Shown piece after piece: positions 1 to 11,277 of a DNA stretch of 27,032 nucleotides. This DNA comes from Didymodactylos carnosus (Eukaryota > Rotifera > Eurotatoria > Philodinida > Philodinidae): assembly GCA_905250885.1 (NCBI GenBank), contig CAJNOQ010001997.1, forward strand, positions 1 to 27,032, given 5' to 3'. The notes beneath the pieces were generated by a model that made no database searches, was not told the origin of the DNA, and saw only the letters and a program-made list of their open reading frames with translations. Position 1 is the stretch's first letter. The number at the start of each line of letters is the position of its first letter. Both the position numbers and the translations under genes were made by a program.

Positions 1-122
1 GCTAGAACAAAAATTTTTTTATCATTAAATAGGGAATTGTTTATACTATATACACCACTATTCAAAACAAAAAAATTCGCACCTACGATTTTTTCAGAAA
101 ACGCCGCCTAAATGCCCACTGT

Positions 123-287
123 GTGTAGTCCGTTGAAAAAAAGGCGAATTGAAAACCTCTTTTCGTAGCGGTAAAAGAACTTTTTCCAATATAGGTACCA
201 AAGGTAAAACATGGAGCAAGTTTTGAAAAAGTTCTTTCACCGCTGCGGAAAGAGGTTTCCAGCTCGGCCTTTTTTCATCGGACTACA
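123..287. repeat. Foldback (MITE-like) element, about 165 bp
   Basis: Arms at about 123-187 and 225-287 are imperfect inverted copies of each other. Both outer ends carry TGTAGTCCG, both arms share AACCTCTTT and AAAGAACTTTTTC, and the loop is about 37 bp. There is no coding capacity and no clear target duplication. This looks like a non-autonomous DNA transposon relic; its superfamily is unknown. Confidence 0.75.
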
Positions 288-511
288 ATTGGCCTGGGCT
301 ACAATATGTGATACGTTACAACATGAAATGCAATGGGGAAAATTCGAGTAAAAATCTGATATCTTAGCAACAAAGCTAATTGCATCTGAACCAAGTTGAG
401 GTTCTTCATAGCCCATGAGGGCCTACATTTTGAAAATAGTCCCATTCCAAAAGGTTTTTAGCATCTCAGGAGGTTCCTTCGTAAGATATATATATCCTCT
501 ACTCATAATTA

Positions 512-532
512 AAATCCAGTCCAATTTCAAAT
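512..532. repeat. 21-bp perfect hairpin
   Basis: AGTCCAATTT and AAATTGGACT form a perfect 10-bp stem around a single C. It lies in an AT-rich stretch (288-714) in which I see no gene. The half-word AGTCCA is the same one that fills the cluster at 7011-7227, which may or may not be chance. Confidence 0.6.
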
Positions 533-714
533 TGGACTAGCCATAATTATAATCAGAATTATCAATAGACATAATTTAAATTAGAATTACGACGGATTAT
601 GCATTAAATTCACAGTAAGAAAAAGATAGAAAACTAAATTAGTGCTAAAATGGAAAATTAATTCATTGTCATTTCGTCCATTAAAAATGAAACGTTCTTA
701 TATCCTTTACAACC

Positions 715-1528
715 GTAGCTTCATAAATAAGACCAAAATTTAAGCTAATCAGTATAAAAGTGGTGGCAAATTTGAACGAGTAAAGCTACATTGGTGTGCG
801 TTTTCAAAAATGGGAAAAACGTAGTTAAAAATAGCTTTGAATAAGTGCCGTAACGCTTCTGGAAAATGGCTCTCAACAGACTTGCAGGAGCGATGTGGAC
901 AGTGTCCAGGTAGAACTAACGACGAGAAATTTGATACACCTATTACTTTTGAGTTTAGAATTCGATTTGATGGTGAAAAATACGACGGATTTTCATGATT
1001 TTCACCAACTTAGAACAACTGCAGTAGAGCAATGAAGCATTTTGAAATATTTTTAAATGAGCCATTTTATTCTCTGATGTCTGTAGTCTACATCCTAAAG
1101 CGGCCAAGGTTTGTCACTTTTGTCATCTCTGCGATAATTAGGTGTGAATTGCGTCTTGGAGCCTATTAAATCTTCAAATGTCTATATTTATAGACGAACG
1201 TCAGAATGTGGTATCAGAATAAGAAACAACTTCCAAAGCTTAATGACTAATTTTGATTAATAATCAGTAAAACATATCCTAATGATTATTTATCGCAAAA
1301 GAATATTTTATAGAATGATTATTCATTGCAAAATTAACTAATTTTCACCGTTAAAAAGTGAAAATCAGAACGGATCGTTAGTATATTCCAAATTACGATT
1401 GTTAATTACTCATTAATTAAGAAGTGATCATTTTTTGGGAACGCAGACCAATGTAACTTTACTCGTTCTAATTTGCGACCACTTTTGTACGAATTGGCTA
1501 AAATTTTGATCGCACTTAGGAAGTAGCC
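715..1528. repeat. Large foldback element with about 100-bp arms
   Basis: The segment at 715-812 and the reverse complement of 1429-1528 share long blocks, including CGAGTAAAG(C/T)TACATTGGT and AAAAGTGGT(G/C)GCAAATT. The loop of about 615 bp has no plausible ORF but is rich in TAATGATTATT-type words at 1240-1420. It resembles a non-autonomous DNA transposon. The true termini may lie outside the arms I can align, and no target duplication was seen. Confidence 0.7.
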
Positions 1529-1802
1529 TTTACAACTACCATAAATAAGTTAATAAAATCGACGGAATTGAGACAGTAGAAAAATAAAGCCGGATGTTTG
1601 AGGTTCTAAGTTGAACTATGTTGTTAGAAAAAACAGAATGTGGTAAGGTGGAAGAAACAGAAAGAACAAAAGGAAAATATCGAACTTAAACTAGAACATT
1701 TCACATCCAATAACGAGCTTAACTTTTCCATTTAGCTCTGGGAGCGAACAATTGATTTCAAGTACTTCTCTACATGACCCCAAGAGAATGCCAGAGAGTC
1801 AT

Positions 1803-2225
1803 CTTACGAGGAAACCACTCCAACTGTCCGATTGTCTTTTTCACGAAACCTAGTGGACAATACGTAATCGAGTGTGCTGAATCCGAATATCATAGTGGTT
1901 TGGGCGTCTAGACCTATAGAGATCGGTTTTTTGGAAAACCAGTTTTTCAGAAACTCTAAAAGATAACCAAAACCTTTCTTAATGAGACAAGTTTGTGGCC
2001 TGCACATTTCTGATTAAAATGAGACATGTCCCAGCTCTACGTGAGTTTTCTTTGCAAAGTTTTAGTTAACTTTTAGAGTTTCTGAAAAACTGGTTTTCCA
2101 GAAAACCGGTCTCTGGAGGTCTAGACGCCCGAAACACTATGATATTCGGATTCAGCACACTCGAGTACCTACTGTCCGCTAGGTGAAAAAAGCGATTTGA
2201 CAGTTGCAGTGGTTTCTTCGTTAGC
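1803..2225. repeat. Foldback element with GGTTTTCCAGAAAACC-type words
   Basis: Arms at about 1803-1967 and 2068-2225 are inverted copies, about 85-90% identical by eye. Shared blocks include GTGTGCTGAATCCGAATATC and CCAGTTTTTCAGAAACTC. The inner ends carry a palindromic GGTTTTCCAGAAAACC-type word. Two minus-strand open frames here encode mirror versions of the same peptide, which shows they are by-products of the inverted repeat and not genes. Confidence 0.85.
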
Positions 2226-2466
2226 TGAGCAAACTTCTTCAAGAATTTAACCATTAATATTCAATTTGTTTAAGTGAATATTCATCTATATCAACGCCTA
2301 GACTATAGTCTACGCGTATATTTATTTTTGATGGCTTCCTTAAAGACGCGTATACGGTTATGTAAGGTAGTAGGAAACCAACGGGTGGAACATAATAAAT
2401 TGGACCAAATGTTAATACATTTTTCTCTTACCACCAATTCAGAAAAGAATTTCCTTTCTACATGAA

Positions 2467-2619
2467 ACGAGAGAGAATTTCAAGCTCTACAAAATGGAGT
2501 AGGTCCGATTATCCGTAACTACTTGGCGGTCTTCGTCTTCTGCTACTTTCAAATTAATGACATTGTACTTGATAATCGGACCTGCTCCGTTTTGTAGAAC
2601 TTTGAATTCTCTCTCTTTT
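2467..2619. repeat. Short foldback (MITE-like) element
   Basis: Arms at about 2467-2514 and 2571-2619 pair almost perfectly. The ends are purine-rich (GAGAGAGAATT), and GGTCCGATTATC is shared next to a loop of about 56 bp. No ORF and no clear target duplication were found. Confidence 0.85.
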
Positions 2620-3558
2620 GGGATATATAAGAAAATTTTTTCTCAATGGGAAGTGAGTATTAATAACAACAAACGCAAAATTTATTCCTGCGTTTTCTCT
2701 TATTAAAAAAGCTTGACATCGTGGCTCTGTAAGCTAAACGATGAAAACTTCAGTCAAAATTAAAGTTTAACTGAAAACCTATAATCGTGTTTAAGTACAA
2801 TAAAAGCGCTTTCTCGAGTAAACTTTTATTTACAGTTGAGATTCGTCTTTTTGTACGAATGTATACAGGAAGAGACGAAGAAGATGGATATAAAAACGAT
2901 TTGAAATCCAAAACTAGACACTTTTTCAAGAACAATTCACTTTTAGAGTTATGCCCTTTTCTTCATAACATCGCGTCATCATAAAACTTTCGACTAAAGA
3001 ACTAGCCAAAGTGAGTGATGTAGAAACTAACCTTGATAGTACTTGGATACAGTTAACTTCAAGTATTTGAACAGATTAGCTTTCTTACTCATTAGTAAAA
3101 TATCCTCGGGAGAAATATTACTATAATTCTTCCTTTCAGACAGCCGATAACTTACTTATCATGAAACTAGCGTAATATAATCCTTCCAAAACATAGATCG
3201 TATATCGATACGAGGATCGATCAAAAAGAAACGACTTCATGTTAAAAGAAATAAAGTGTATGAAATATACACTGAATCGACACATTACTGTGACTGTATT
3301 ATTGACTCCGAAAATCGTGACTCTCTGTGTTTCTGGCACGGAAGCACACTTTTTTCTTTCGTTCTGTTCTCCATCGTTTTGCACGTTGAAAAATTGCGAT
3401 CAGTTTAACCCTTATTGATTCACTGGTGACAATGGCATACTGACTGACATACTTTACATGAAAAGCGCAGGTAAATGGCTGTACGTCGCCATTTGGCTGT
3501 ACCGCTGACCTCATAAATTTATGAGAAGACATTGTGGTGATCATACAGCCATCTCATT
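2620..3558. other. No recognisable gene
   Basis: AT-rich DNA with only short open frames. The longest, a plus frame at 2787-2984 and overlapping minus frames at 3136-3544, have no recognisable domain and no usable splice context. I see nothing else here. Confidence 0.5.
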
Positions 3559-3757
3559 TTCTCGAATAAAGTGAGATCTATAAAAACCATTCAGGGCTCA
3601 ACGAGAAGTATTTGATAGTTTCATGGCTATAGTCGAGCGAAGCTGGAATTTTTAGAAAAACAACCGATTGTTGGCAAAGTAATTATGGCAGAAAAACTAT
3701 CAACTACGTTGATTGAGCTCCTGGTGAGGTTTATAGAACTCACTTTAGTCTACAGAG
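3559..3757. repeat. Foldback (MITE-like) element, about 200 bp
   Basis: Arms at about 3559-3621 and 3693-3757 are inverted copies. They share TAAAGTGAG at the outer side, TCTATAAA in the middle and TTGATAGTTT next to a loop of about 70 bp. It is non-coding. Confidence 0.8.
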
Positions 3758-5097
3758 CGAATGCCCTTTCGTTTTTCACAATGTCTGCTTCTAATTGTAA
3801 AAGAACTACAAAAGGAAGAAAATGATAATGTACCGACAAACGATCGATCGTCAGCCGATTTTCATTTTTTAGTTTTGTGTGTGCGGAACTTACTGAATTC
3901 TAATCTGAGTGTGACAATTTGAGATCAAAAGCTTTTTAAGATCATAAGTGGAAAGACTTAATCCCATATTGAAAACAGCATGGACTGTTTTCTAATAAAA
4001 TTAGAGATCGGCGCGACAAAAGCAGAAATCTTACATTTGTTGGCACAAATTTCTAGAAGTGTGATTATACTTATTTGTTCGGCGAAAATACCAACTATAA
4101 ATATTAATTATATACTTCTGTTCTCTTTTCATCATGAGAGTATATGCAGAAAGAGGAGGAAAAGTAAATATGTCTACCTGAATTTTTTCACTGAAAAAAG
4201 TGTGAGTGAATGTTTGCTTTATAATCGCAGTGAAGCAATCAAAAAACCTGATTTGCACTATTGTAACATGTTTTTTATTCTGATAAATACTGAACTAAGT
4301 TCTACGTTATTAGAAAGTCAAAAGGCAAACGATTGCAGTCTAATTATGAAATGAAACAAAGAACGATATACTGGAAATGTATTAAAAGAACGTGAACAAC
4401 TTTTTCTCCTTGTATAATGACTTTAATGACGATTTTCATAAATTTTTCTCACTGAATACGTGACACATATATAGGAGAGAGAGGCTGCGGGGGTACAAAA
4501 TTGTTTCAGTTTTGAAAGAGATAATTTCACAACAGTTGAATTTCTAATATACATCATAACAGACATTTGGGCATACCAGATAGTTGTTACGGACACATAT
4601 ATTTATCTAGAATGTAGAATATCAGTGAAATAAGTTAGAAGAAAACAAACATTTTTCGAGGGTTATTGAAGAGGTTCTACCAGTCATGGTATATTGTAGA
4701 TAAAATAGAATGTAATTGAAGGTTTAGACTAATTCAGACCATTTTTTGAGTGAATTATGAACTTTTTAAATTTCAAGAAAAACAGTCCACAACAGATAAT
4801 TTCCCAAAATATAGGTTTTTATCAAGTTCTTTGATAGCTTTTGGGAAAACAGACTTTTTCTCAAGACTCAGTAACCCTATGTTTCATCAGTTTTTGAGGT
4901 TACCAGAAATCAGGCGCACAGGGGACAATTTTGTGTCAGTATGCGGACATGTAATGCTTTTGCCTAGTAAATCTGGTTTTCAGTTTAGTAATTGTTCAAA
5001 ACCAATTGTTATACCCATCTCCTTTTATTCCAACAATAGAATCAGAAAAACAAAAAGGCTTCCTTCTTGTAGAGAAAATCTCACAATACATAGACGT
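3758..5097. other. No confident gene; two unexplained plus-strand open frames
   Basis: Two open frames stand out only by length: 3980-4354 (124 codons) and 4750-5187 (145 codons). The first has no recognisable domain. The second ends in an Arg/Glu-rich tail that is simply the translation of the GA microsatellite at 5098-5130, so its length is partly an artefact. Neither has a convincing start context or splice sites. I do not call a gene. Confidence 0.4.
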
Positions 5098-5212
5098 GAG
5101 AGAGAAAGAGAGAGAGAGAGAAAAGAATCTGAACACAATGAATGTAGCTATGATAAGAGAAGGAATGATGACAGAGAGAAGGAATGATGACAGAGAGAAG
5201 GAATGATGACAA
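5098..5212. repeat. GA-rich microsatellite plus 19-bp x3 tandem repeat
   Basis: A GAGAGA-type tract at about 5098-5126 is followed, after about 30 bp, by three consecutive 19-bp units (AGAGAAGGAATGATGACAG) at 5156-5174, 5175-5193 and 5194-5212. The last unit has one change at its final base. The unit probably grew from the purine-rich tract by slippage. Confidence 0.95.
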
Positions 5213-7010
5213 AGAGAATGCTATTTGGGAGAGCCATGACTTATGTCAGTAACGACTGACATAACACCGATATCACAATCGTTTCTCCAAAAAATCGAAG
5301 AAATTTCCAAAAACAATTTTTTTCAAAAATGTCTTTGGGAGACCAAGGACAAAATGTTTGGTGTGAAACTCTTTTATCTCACTTTTAAAATATCTACAAT
5401 GTGCCCGCGGAGTAAGGGAGGATCAGTGAAAACCAGACAAATTCAAAAAGAGACAAGGTGTATTTCAATGCTGAAAAATAGAAATTAAATATTATCAGTA
5501 TTATCCAACTGTAAAAGGTTTTCTTAGACTTGTATAATGTAGACATGTCAGCAATAATGAATTATTCTTAAGTTTTCAAACAAAATTTTGGTTTGCTAAT
5601 CTTAATGCTGAAAGATGTTCATTAAGAACGCATATGCATTCCTTTTTTCTCATTAGAAAATAATGTACTTTTTCCGCGCTGCACCAAATTAGGTAAAAAT
5701 TGGGCGCTATGTGCAAAAACGTCAGTAACGTTTTTTCGGAGAAAAAAGTCTTTTTTAAGTGAGTGGAAGAAGGAAGCTAGAATAAGTTCAGAGAAGAACA
5801 GTCCCATGTCGTCGATTTGCATTGAAAACCATCGACTGATTGACGGTTATTTGATAAGAGTTCATCAGCAGTTTTCTTTTGCAATAGGTGGTAGTAAATA
5901 AGAAGGAAAACTAATAAGAAATTTTGGAGCTTTACTTCGCACGATGCTTCTGTTGTTGAACTGTAAAAAAAAATGACTGTGGTCAGGCAAATTTTTCATC
6001 GGTTCACCAACGGCTTTTTTAGCCGTTTCTATCATATGGGGTGACTTCCACTTGAACGTACATGATCAGATAACTCGTTTATCTGTTATGTGATTCGTCA
6101 ACTGCTGTGCATTTAAACGTTATAACATCTTGAACACTATTGCTATTATAAGATCTTGGACACTACCGCTTTTTGATCTTGAATGGGTATCACACAGGAT
6201 ATCCACAGGACGATATCGTATATCACATTGAGAATTCTAAAAGGGATTTCCTATGAACTAATTGATATTATATATAGAGATCTGGGGATTTCATGTAGCT
6301 TCTTCCAGCTCGAGCCGTCAGTTTGCCACTACGCTAAGTTTGTACCTTGTGTCGAGTTGTTTTTTCACCGACAGTATGCTTTTACCAAATATTATGGCTG
6401 CACCTAAGACCGTCAGGTAGCGATGTCTATGGTGGACAAGGTTTTAATTTTGGAACTGATCAAATATTATTTTTCTATTCAGTGTATGACGCTGAATAAG
6501 AAAAAGTAGTTTCAAATTACAAACAGAAAAATTCGAACTTTCTAACTGGAAGGACTTTTTACTTTTAAGACCCTTGAGTATTTTGGATTTTTCGACACGA
6601 AAAATCGGTTGAAAAGTTAAGAAACCCATTTTTGTCATCAGCTCGACGCGGGCCATCCAGTGATGTATAGTATGTTGCTCGAGAGAAATTTTGAAAAAAG
6701 CGAAGTATACTTCTCTGCTGACGTGAAGACGGATTGAACGTGATGTAAGCCAAGCTTGCATCTCTTAACAAGCTATCTGGTGGTTAAACAAATCCATATT
6801 TGTTTCTTCTACAAATCATGTTCCCTAGTTCTGACACTCGTTTCTGCACAGCACAGGAACCTACTTGAGAGAAAACCAAAGACTATTAGTGTAGTATCTG
6901 ATTTTGTCACAACTTTTGACTATATCCTACTATCGGACTGCTTATGATCTGCACTATCGGACGAAAAAAAATCAATCTGCAAAACATATCTTTCTATATT
7001 CTATCCATTA
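5213..7010. other. No recognisable gene
   Basis: Only short open frames (the longest, minus 6444-6761, is 105 codons) with no recognisable domains. Small hairpins such as ACGGCT/AGCCGT near 6011-6027 are of the size expected by chance. I see no RNA gene and no transposon ends. Confidence 0.5.
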
Positions 7011-7227
7011 TAGAGTCCATGAAAACAGATTTTTCAGTCCATGGACTCTAAAAAAGTAGTCCAGCCCAGTTCACAATACAAAACAACATGTTTTTTACTG
7101 ATTATCCCTCGGCTCAGGTGAACCCAAAGCTTTTTTTCGAGTCCAGACTAGTCCATGGTTTTGAAAGTTTGAGTTCAGTCCAGTCCGAGCGCATGAGCTC
7201 AAAAACTTTTCAGCGCAGTCCAGTCAA
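7011..7227. repeat. Word island: AGTCCA / TGGACT
   Basis: AGTCCA, or its complement TGGACT, occurs about eight times in roughly 215 bp. It includes the palindrome AGTCCATGGACT, and a perfect 10-bp hairpin (AGAGTCCATG near 7011-7020 with CATGGACTCT near 7041-7050). I could not define terminal inverted repeats or a target duplication. By analogy with the islands at 18.8-26.4 kb it is probably a decayed non-autonomous DNA transposon. Confidence 0.6.
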
Positions 7228-7698
7228 TAGGGAGATCTGGTAGAATCGCAGCAACTTATTTAAGTAAAAAGAGAATTGTGCAAAAGTCTCAATCTGAGCA
7301 AAGTTTCGGCATTTTGCTCACATATGTCTGTATACGTACGATACGTATTCTTGTATATGATTTTGGCTATGGCACCTTCCTTTGATTACTTATGCTTCAA
7401 ACAGTAATGTTTTTTAACGTTCTAGTTCGAAATATAAACATCACAAATCTAACACTTTCAGGAGTTAATGTTTTAAGCTACTTTTAGGACGGATAGTAAC
7501 GCATCTGTAATGCAGCACAAGTAATGCATCTGTATCTATATAATGGTTTTTCCGATTTAGTGCAGATATGGTGAAATACTTTATTTAATAAATAGTTTAT
7601 ACCAACAAACCAAAATAACGCCGCATCTGCTAAAACATATTCCACCTCAGCGATCTATCATGTTAAAATAGGTTAGTTATTTGATATCAATTGACGAT
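7228..7698. other. No recognisable gene
   Basis: AT-rich spacer between the AGTCCA word island and the retroelement relic. It may include untranslated leader of the retroelement, but no feature supports a boundary. Confidence 0.4.
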
Positions 7699-8630
7699 AT
7701 GAGTGAAAAATTAAATATGAAATTTGATTCCATTTATCCAGAACAAGAAATTGCAGGAACAAAAAACAATTGCAGTTCGTAATTTGAGAATAGACATAAA
7801 AGACCGAAAAGAATTTAACGATATTTTAAATAATGGAGTAATTAATTTATCGGGAACTATGTTACACGTTGATAAATATCTTCCTGCATCAAAACTATTA
7901 ATTTGTACAAGATGCAATTAATTTCTGTTCGTGATTATCCAGGTCACGTCAAACAAATATGTACAAATTCAGAATGTGATTAATGTCGTAGATGTGGTGA
8001 CGATAAAAACAATGATAAAGATCATAAACAATGTGAAATTTGTTGTCGTTATTGCGGAAGAAATCATCTTTCTACAGACTATAATTGTGTTGTCATTACA
8101 GAATATCGTTTAAAAGTGATTTCCGAAATTAAGCATCATCCAGAATGTCTCCCACCAAATGTGCAGTTATTTATTCCTTCACAGTATCGTGATTTCATTG
8201 AAAGAAGTAAAGTAATGTATAATAACAAAGTGATAAATCATCAACCACAAATCAAATAACAGCAGTACAATAGAAAGACAATAATGCATGGCCAAATCTT
8301 AATTTTCCTTCTCAAAATATGTCAACAACTACATCCTCGTCAATGATAAATAATTTGAATGAAACGATTAAAACAATTAGTGATGATTTGACAAAATTAA
8401 AGAAAGACTATGACGAAGAACAACGTAAAATATAAGAAAAATACAAAGAATATAGAAACTCAAACGATACAAACAGTGAGAGCGATGATCACGAACACCA
8501 TGTTTCCAACATGGCAAATAGTAATCAATACATTGGTAACGTTAGTTAAAACAATGAAAAATAAATCAAATCAAAATGACTGTGATGGAATGCTTTATAC
8601 ATCGAATATTAAATGAAAAACATGATAAAT
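7699..8630 (+). pseudogene. Decayed retroelement ORF1 (zinc-knuckle nucleic-acid-binding protein)
   Basis: Three frames must be joined to follow one protein-like signal. Frame 2 from about 7724 ends at LLICTRC and a stop at 7919-7921. Frame 1 from about 7960 reads CTNSEC, then an in-frame TAA, then CRRCGDD, CEICCRYCG and NHLSTDYNC, followed by LPPNVQLFIPSQYRD. Frame 3 from about 8277 reads a Ser/Thr stretch and a short heptad-like helix (TIKTISDDLTKLKKDYDEE) before another stop. The repeated Cys-X2-Cys pairs with a trailing H/C spacing are zinc-knuckle-like. The order (basic N-terminal domain, zinc knuckles, LPP-LFIP block, coiled coil) resembles ORF1/Gag-like proteins of non-LTR elements that I associate with bdelloids. 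At least two frameshifts and two stops make it non-functional. No reverse transcriptase follows, so it is a truncated copy. An LTR-type Gag is the alternative. Confidence 0.75.
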
Positions 8631-9436
8631 TGCCACCACATCACTTATCATTTGAAATTAGAAGAAATTAGAAGAAATATTATCAAAACAACTAACTCTA
8701 TTTCTATCCTAGAGTACTTTGTTCTACAGTATTTATCGCAATCACTGTAGTTTTTGTATCTAAAAAAGTATCTATAGTTAGAAAAATTAAAATAAATTGA
8801 GTTTTAGATTCTTTAGAAATGCTGTGTAACCACCTCTTATCTGCTTCTCATCTGTTTATTTCTGTTTACTTATCTGTTTATTTATTTATTTTTATATATT
8901 TTTGTGTATGAGTATCTGTTCTAAAAGAGAATTAAAATATAAAACGGGTCATTTTTCTGTATTTTTGAAATGAATTCGATAGCCTAAGTTTACTTCTTTT
9001 TCGTATTATTTATGAACCGTGTATTTATTAGCTGTTACTATTGATAACCTTTCGAGGAACAATACATTTCTATGTCAAAAAGAGAAATTTTAAATTAAAC
9101 TGCATCGCATTCATAATCATAAAGTAACGTAAGAAAGAGCAGAGAAATAAAACTAACTGCGTCTGCTCATATTTTTAATTTCGTTCTTTACTGTGTGCAG
9201 TGCTTCCTTTATAAAAAAACGACGTCTCATTCAGTCATCTTTACATATGATGAGCCAGAAAATAGCAGTGGAGCAAAGAGCTCTGTTGGCGGATTTATAT
9301 ATGTACATGCGTTTATACATTTTGTTCCATCGTTATCTTATTTTATTTCAGAAAAGAGACACATCTATTGAGATTATTTAAGGTGCACAGTCAGCCAAAA
9401 GTAAGTTAGTTGTTGTTCACCTACTAACAAGCCCCA
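8631..9436. other. AT-rich spacer; possible retroelement 3' tail and leader of the next gene
   Basis: The stretch 8840-8910 is a degenerate TCTGTTTA/TTTA repeat and could be the 3' tail of the retroelement relic. A pyrimidine-rich TTTATTTCAG near 9341-9350 could be a splice acceptor for an untranslated exon before the ATG at 9437. No other gene is visible. Confidence 0.4.
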
Positions 9437-10799
9437 ATGGCAGGTACTACATCCGTTTATCCAATTGATCCAGCTCAGCCAACATATGAAGCAAATAAAA
9501 CACAGAAAAAATTGAGAGTGTTAATTGTCATTGGACTTGTAAGTTACGAAAAAACTCTGATGTTTCTCATCTCAACCCATCCTGATGGAACTTTTAGCGA
9601 ATGCGTGTCTTATCAAGCACAATGCTGAAAAAGTTCTCAGCCTAATATTCAACCATTTTCCCTAGTAAAAAAACATGAGTCAAAAATACACCATATCCGT
9701 CAGTTAAATAATTTTTTCTAAAGAAATGTTGAAATAGTTTTAAAGCGCAGTAAATTTACCTTTTAGTCCGATTAATAGAAGGAGATTTTTGATTTCTGAC
9801 TTTAAATTTTGGAAAGCTCTAAAACTGAAAGCTTGGAAAGCTTTAAAAACTAGTTTCCAGAAAACTAAACTTAAAACTTAAAATAACACCTAAATAAATG
9901 ATGATGTACCACCCAAGAATCAATATAGTTTTTTCTCCACTTTCGCACAAAAAAATAATAATTCTCTCTAATCTAGCATAAAAAAATTGACCCTTGCTCG
10001 ACCGCTTTAAGGAAAAGCTACACTTACTTTAATTAAGTAGAATTGATTTAGCACGTTCAGAAAAACAGACATAAGTTTACGAAAAAACATCGTTCATACT
10101 ATGTAACATGTTATTTTGCAGAACATAATTCACTTTGTAAGATTACATTCGCTTTCAAAGCGAGTCACACGATTCTGCTAAGATGTAGGGATTTCTGAGA
10201 ATTGTGAGTGCTGTTCAATAACATTAAAAAGCTTTGTTATTGAATTATAAAACTACAGATTTGAAAGGGGAAAAATGAACACATAGGTCTACTAAAATGT
10301 GTATGTAGCTCAACCCTGACTCAATTCTGTGCTTAGGGACCTTATAATTTCTTATTTAATCAATCATTTGAAGGAGGGATAGTTTTCTGTAGATATGCAG
10401 TTTTTTGGCATCTGGTAGTAAAGTTTATCAAAGGAGTGTATCAGATATTAATGAAAACGGCTGGTTCGGCTTTGTGGTTCGTAAGTGTGTGAATGATTTC
10501 TCTGATATGAAAGTTCTTTTCTCTATGTTTCAGTGATCTTATTAACATTGTATCTTGTTTCTGGCTTGATCGTTGCTTATCACTATGACCGAGGCGGACT
10601 GTTAATGGTATGTGTTTAAGTTATTCAGTTACATCAACTAATTAAAATTTGTCCGTTCCGGTTTGCTTGGCTCGATCCAATTCCGTCTCACAATGATCGT
10701 CATGGTCTTCATGATCGGCGTGGCTGTGATTGGCGTACTCGCAATGATTGGACTCACAACGACTGGCGTGATGATGTACATTCGCATTGCTATCAATAA
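9437..10799 (+). pseudogene. Small single-pass membrane protein, multi-exon, with damaged splice junctions
   Basis: Exon 1 (9437-9538) starts with ATG in the context CCCCAATGG and encodes 34 residues ending in the start of a membrane helix (KKLRVLIVIGL), then GTAAGT. The next coding segment begins after TTTCAG at 10534 and continues the helix (ILLTLYLVSGLIVAY) to 10607, followed by GTATGTG. A third segment after 10660 is open in two frames: one gives a His/Asp/Trp-rich soluble tail ending at TAA 10797-10799, the other a hydrophobic stretch. Joining exon 1 to exon 2 at the canonical GT-AG sites gives CTT-TGA, an immediate stop; one extra G would restore the helix. The second intron has no AG at a sensible distance, ending in TTCCG. 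So this is either a recent pseudogene or a gene with two single-base assembly errors. The 995-bp first intron contains no recognisable gene. Confidence 0.5.
10214..10244. repeat. Perfect 10-bp hairpin inside the long intron
   Basis: TTCAATAACA at 10214-10223 pairs with TGTTATTGAA at 10235-10244 around an 11-nt loop. No role is evident; it may be the remnant of a small inverted-repeat element. Confidence 0.5.
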
Positions 10800-11277
10800 A
10801 AAATTAATAACTGGCATTGCTGTGCTAATGCTTAATGTAAGCCTTATCCATTGATTTTAATCTCATCAAGGCATGATCGGCAGGCTTATATTTTTTTAGT
10901 TCTTCATGTTCTTCCATGCATTCAAATTAGCTGGAATAATCAGAAAATCATGTGCAATTAATTCTGGACAAATTTGCCAAGTAGTGGTATAGGTGTGTTT
11001 TATTTTGAGATTTTTGGATGAACAAGGAATCTTGAGTAGCTTTCTTTTGTTCTCTATTGCTGCTTTATTGTGGTTCGTACATCTTTCTTGCATGATTAAT
11101 ATAGTTATTCAGTACACCTATTTGTTCCTGCTGTTCAATATCCAAAACATTAAAAAAGCCTTCGAACAATAAGGCGGCACTTTTTCTAGAGAGTTATATT
11201 AGCCATGATTTATAAGAGTTATCGTTTTTATATCAACAAATGCAGAATTTCAAAATCTAGTAGGTGTCATTTTTCCC
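10800..11277. other. No recognisable gene
   Basis: AT-rich spacer between the membrane-protein exons and the transposase relic. A terminal inverted repeat for the transposase element was sought here and not found. Confidence 0.4.

Noticed and set aside
1804..2254. Two minus-strand frames encoding similar peptides
   Set aside because: They are reverse-complement images of the same foldback arm and not duplicated genes.
4750..5187. 145-codon plus-strand frame with an Arg/Glu-rich tail
   Set aside because: The tail is microsatellite-derived, the rest has no domain, and it has no splice or start support.
10663..10854. Hydrophobic 63-codon plus-strand frame read as a separate membrane protein
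   Set aside because: It has no ATG near its start, and the overlapping frame gives a His/Asp/Trp-rich tail with repeated NDW units that ends at a stop. The hydrophobic reading could be a shadow of those codons; undecided, so not called separately.
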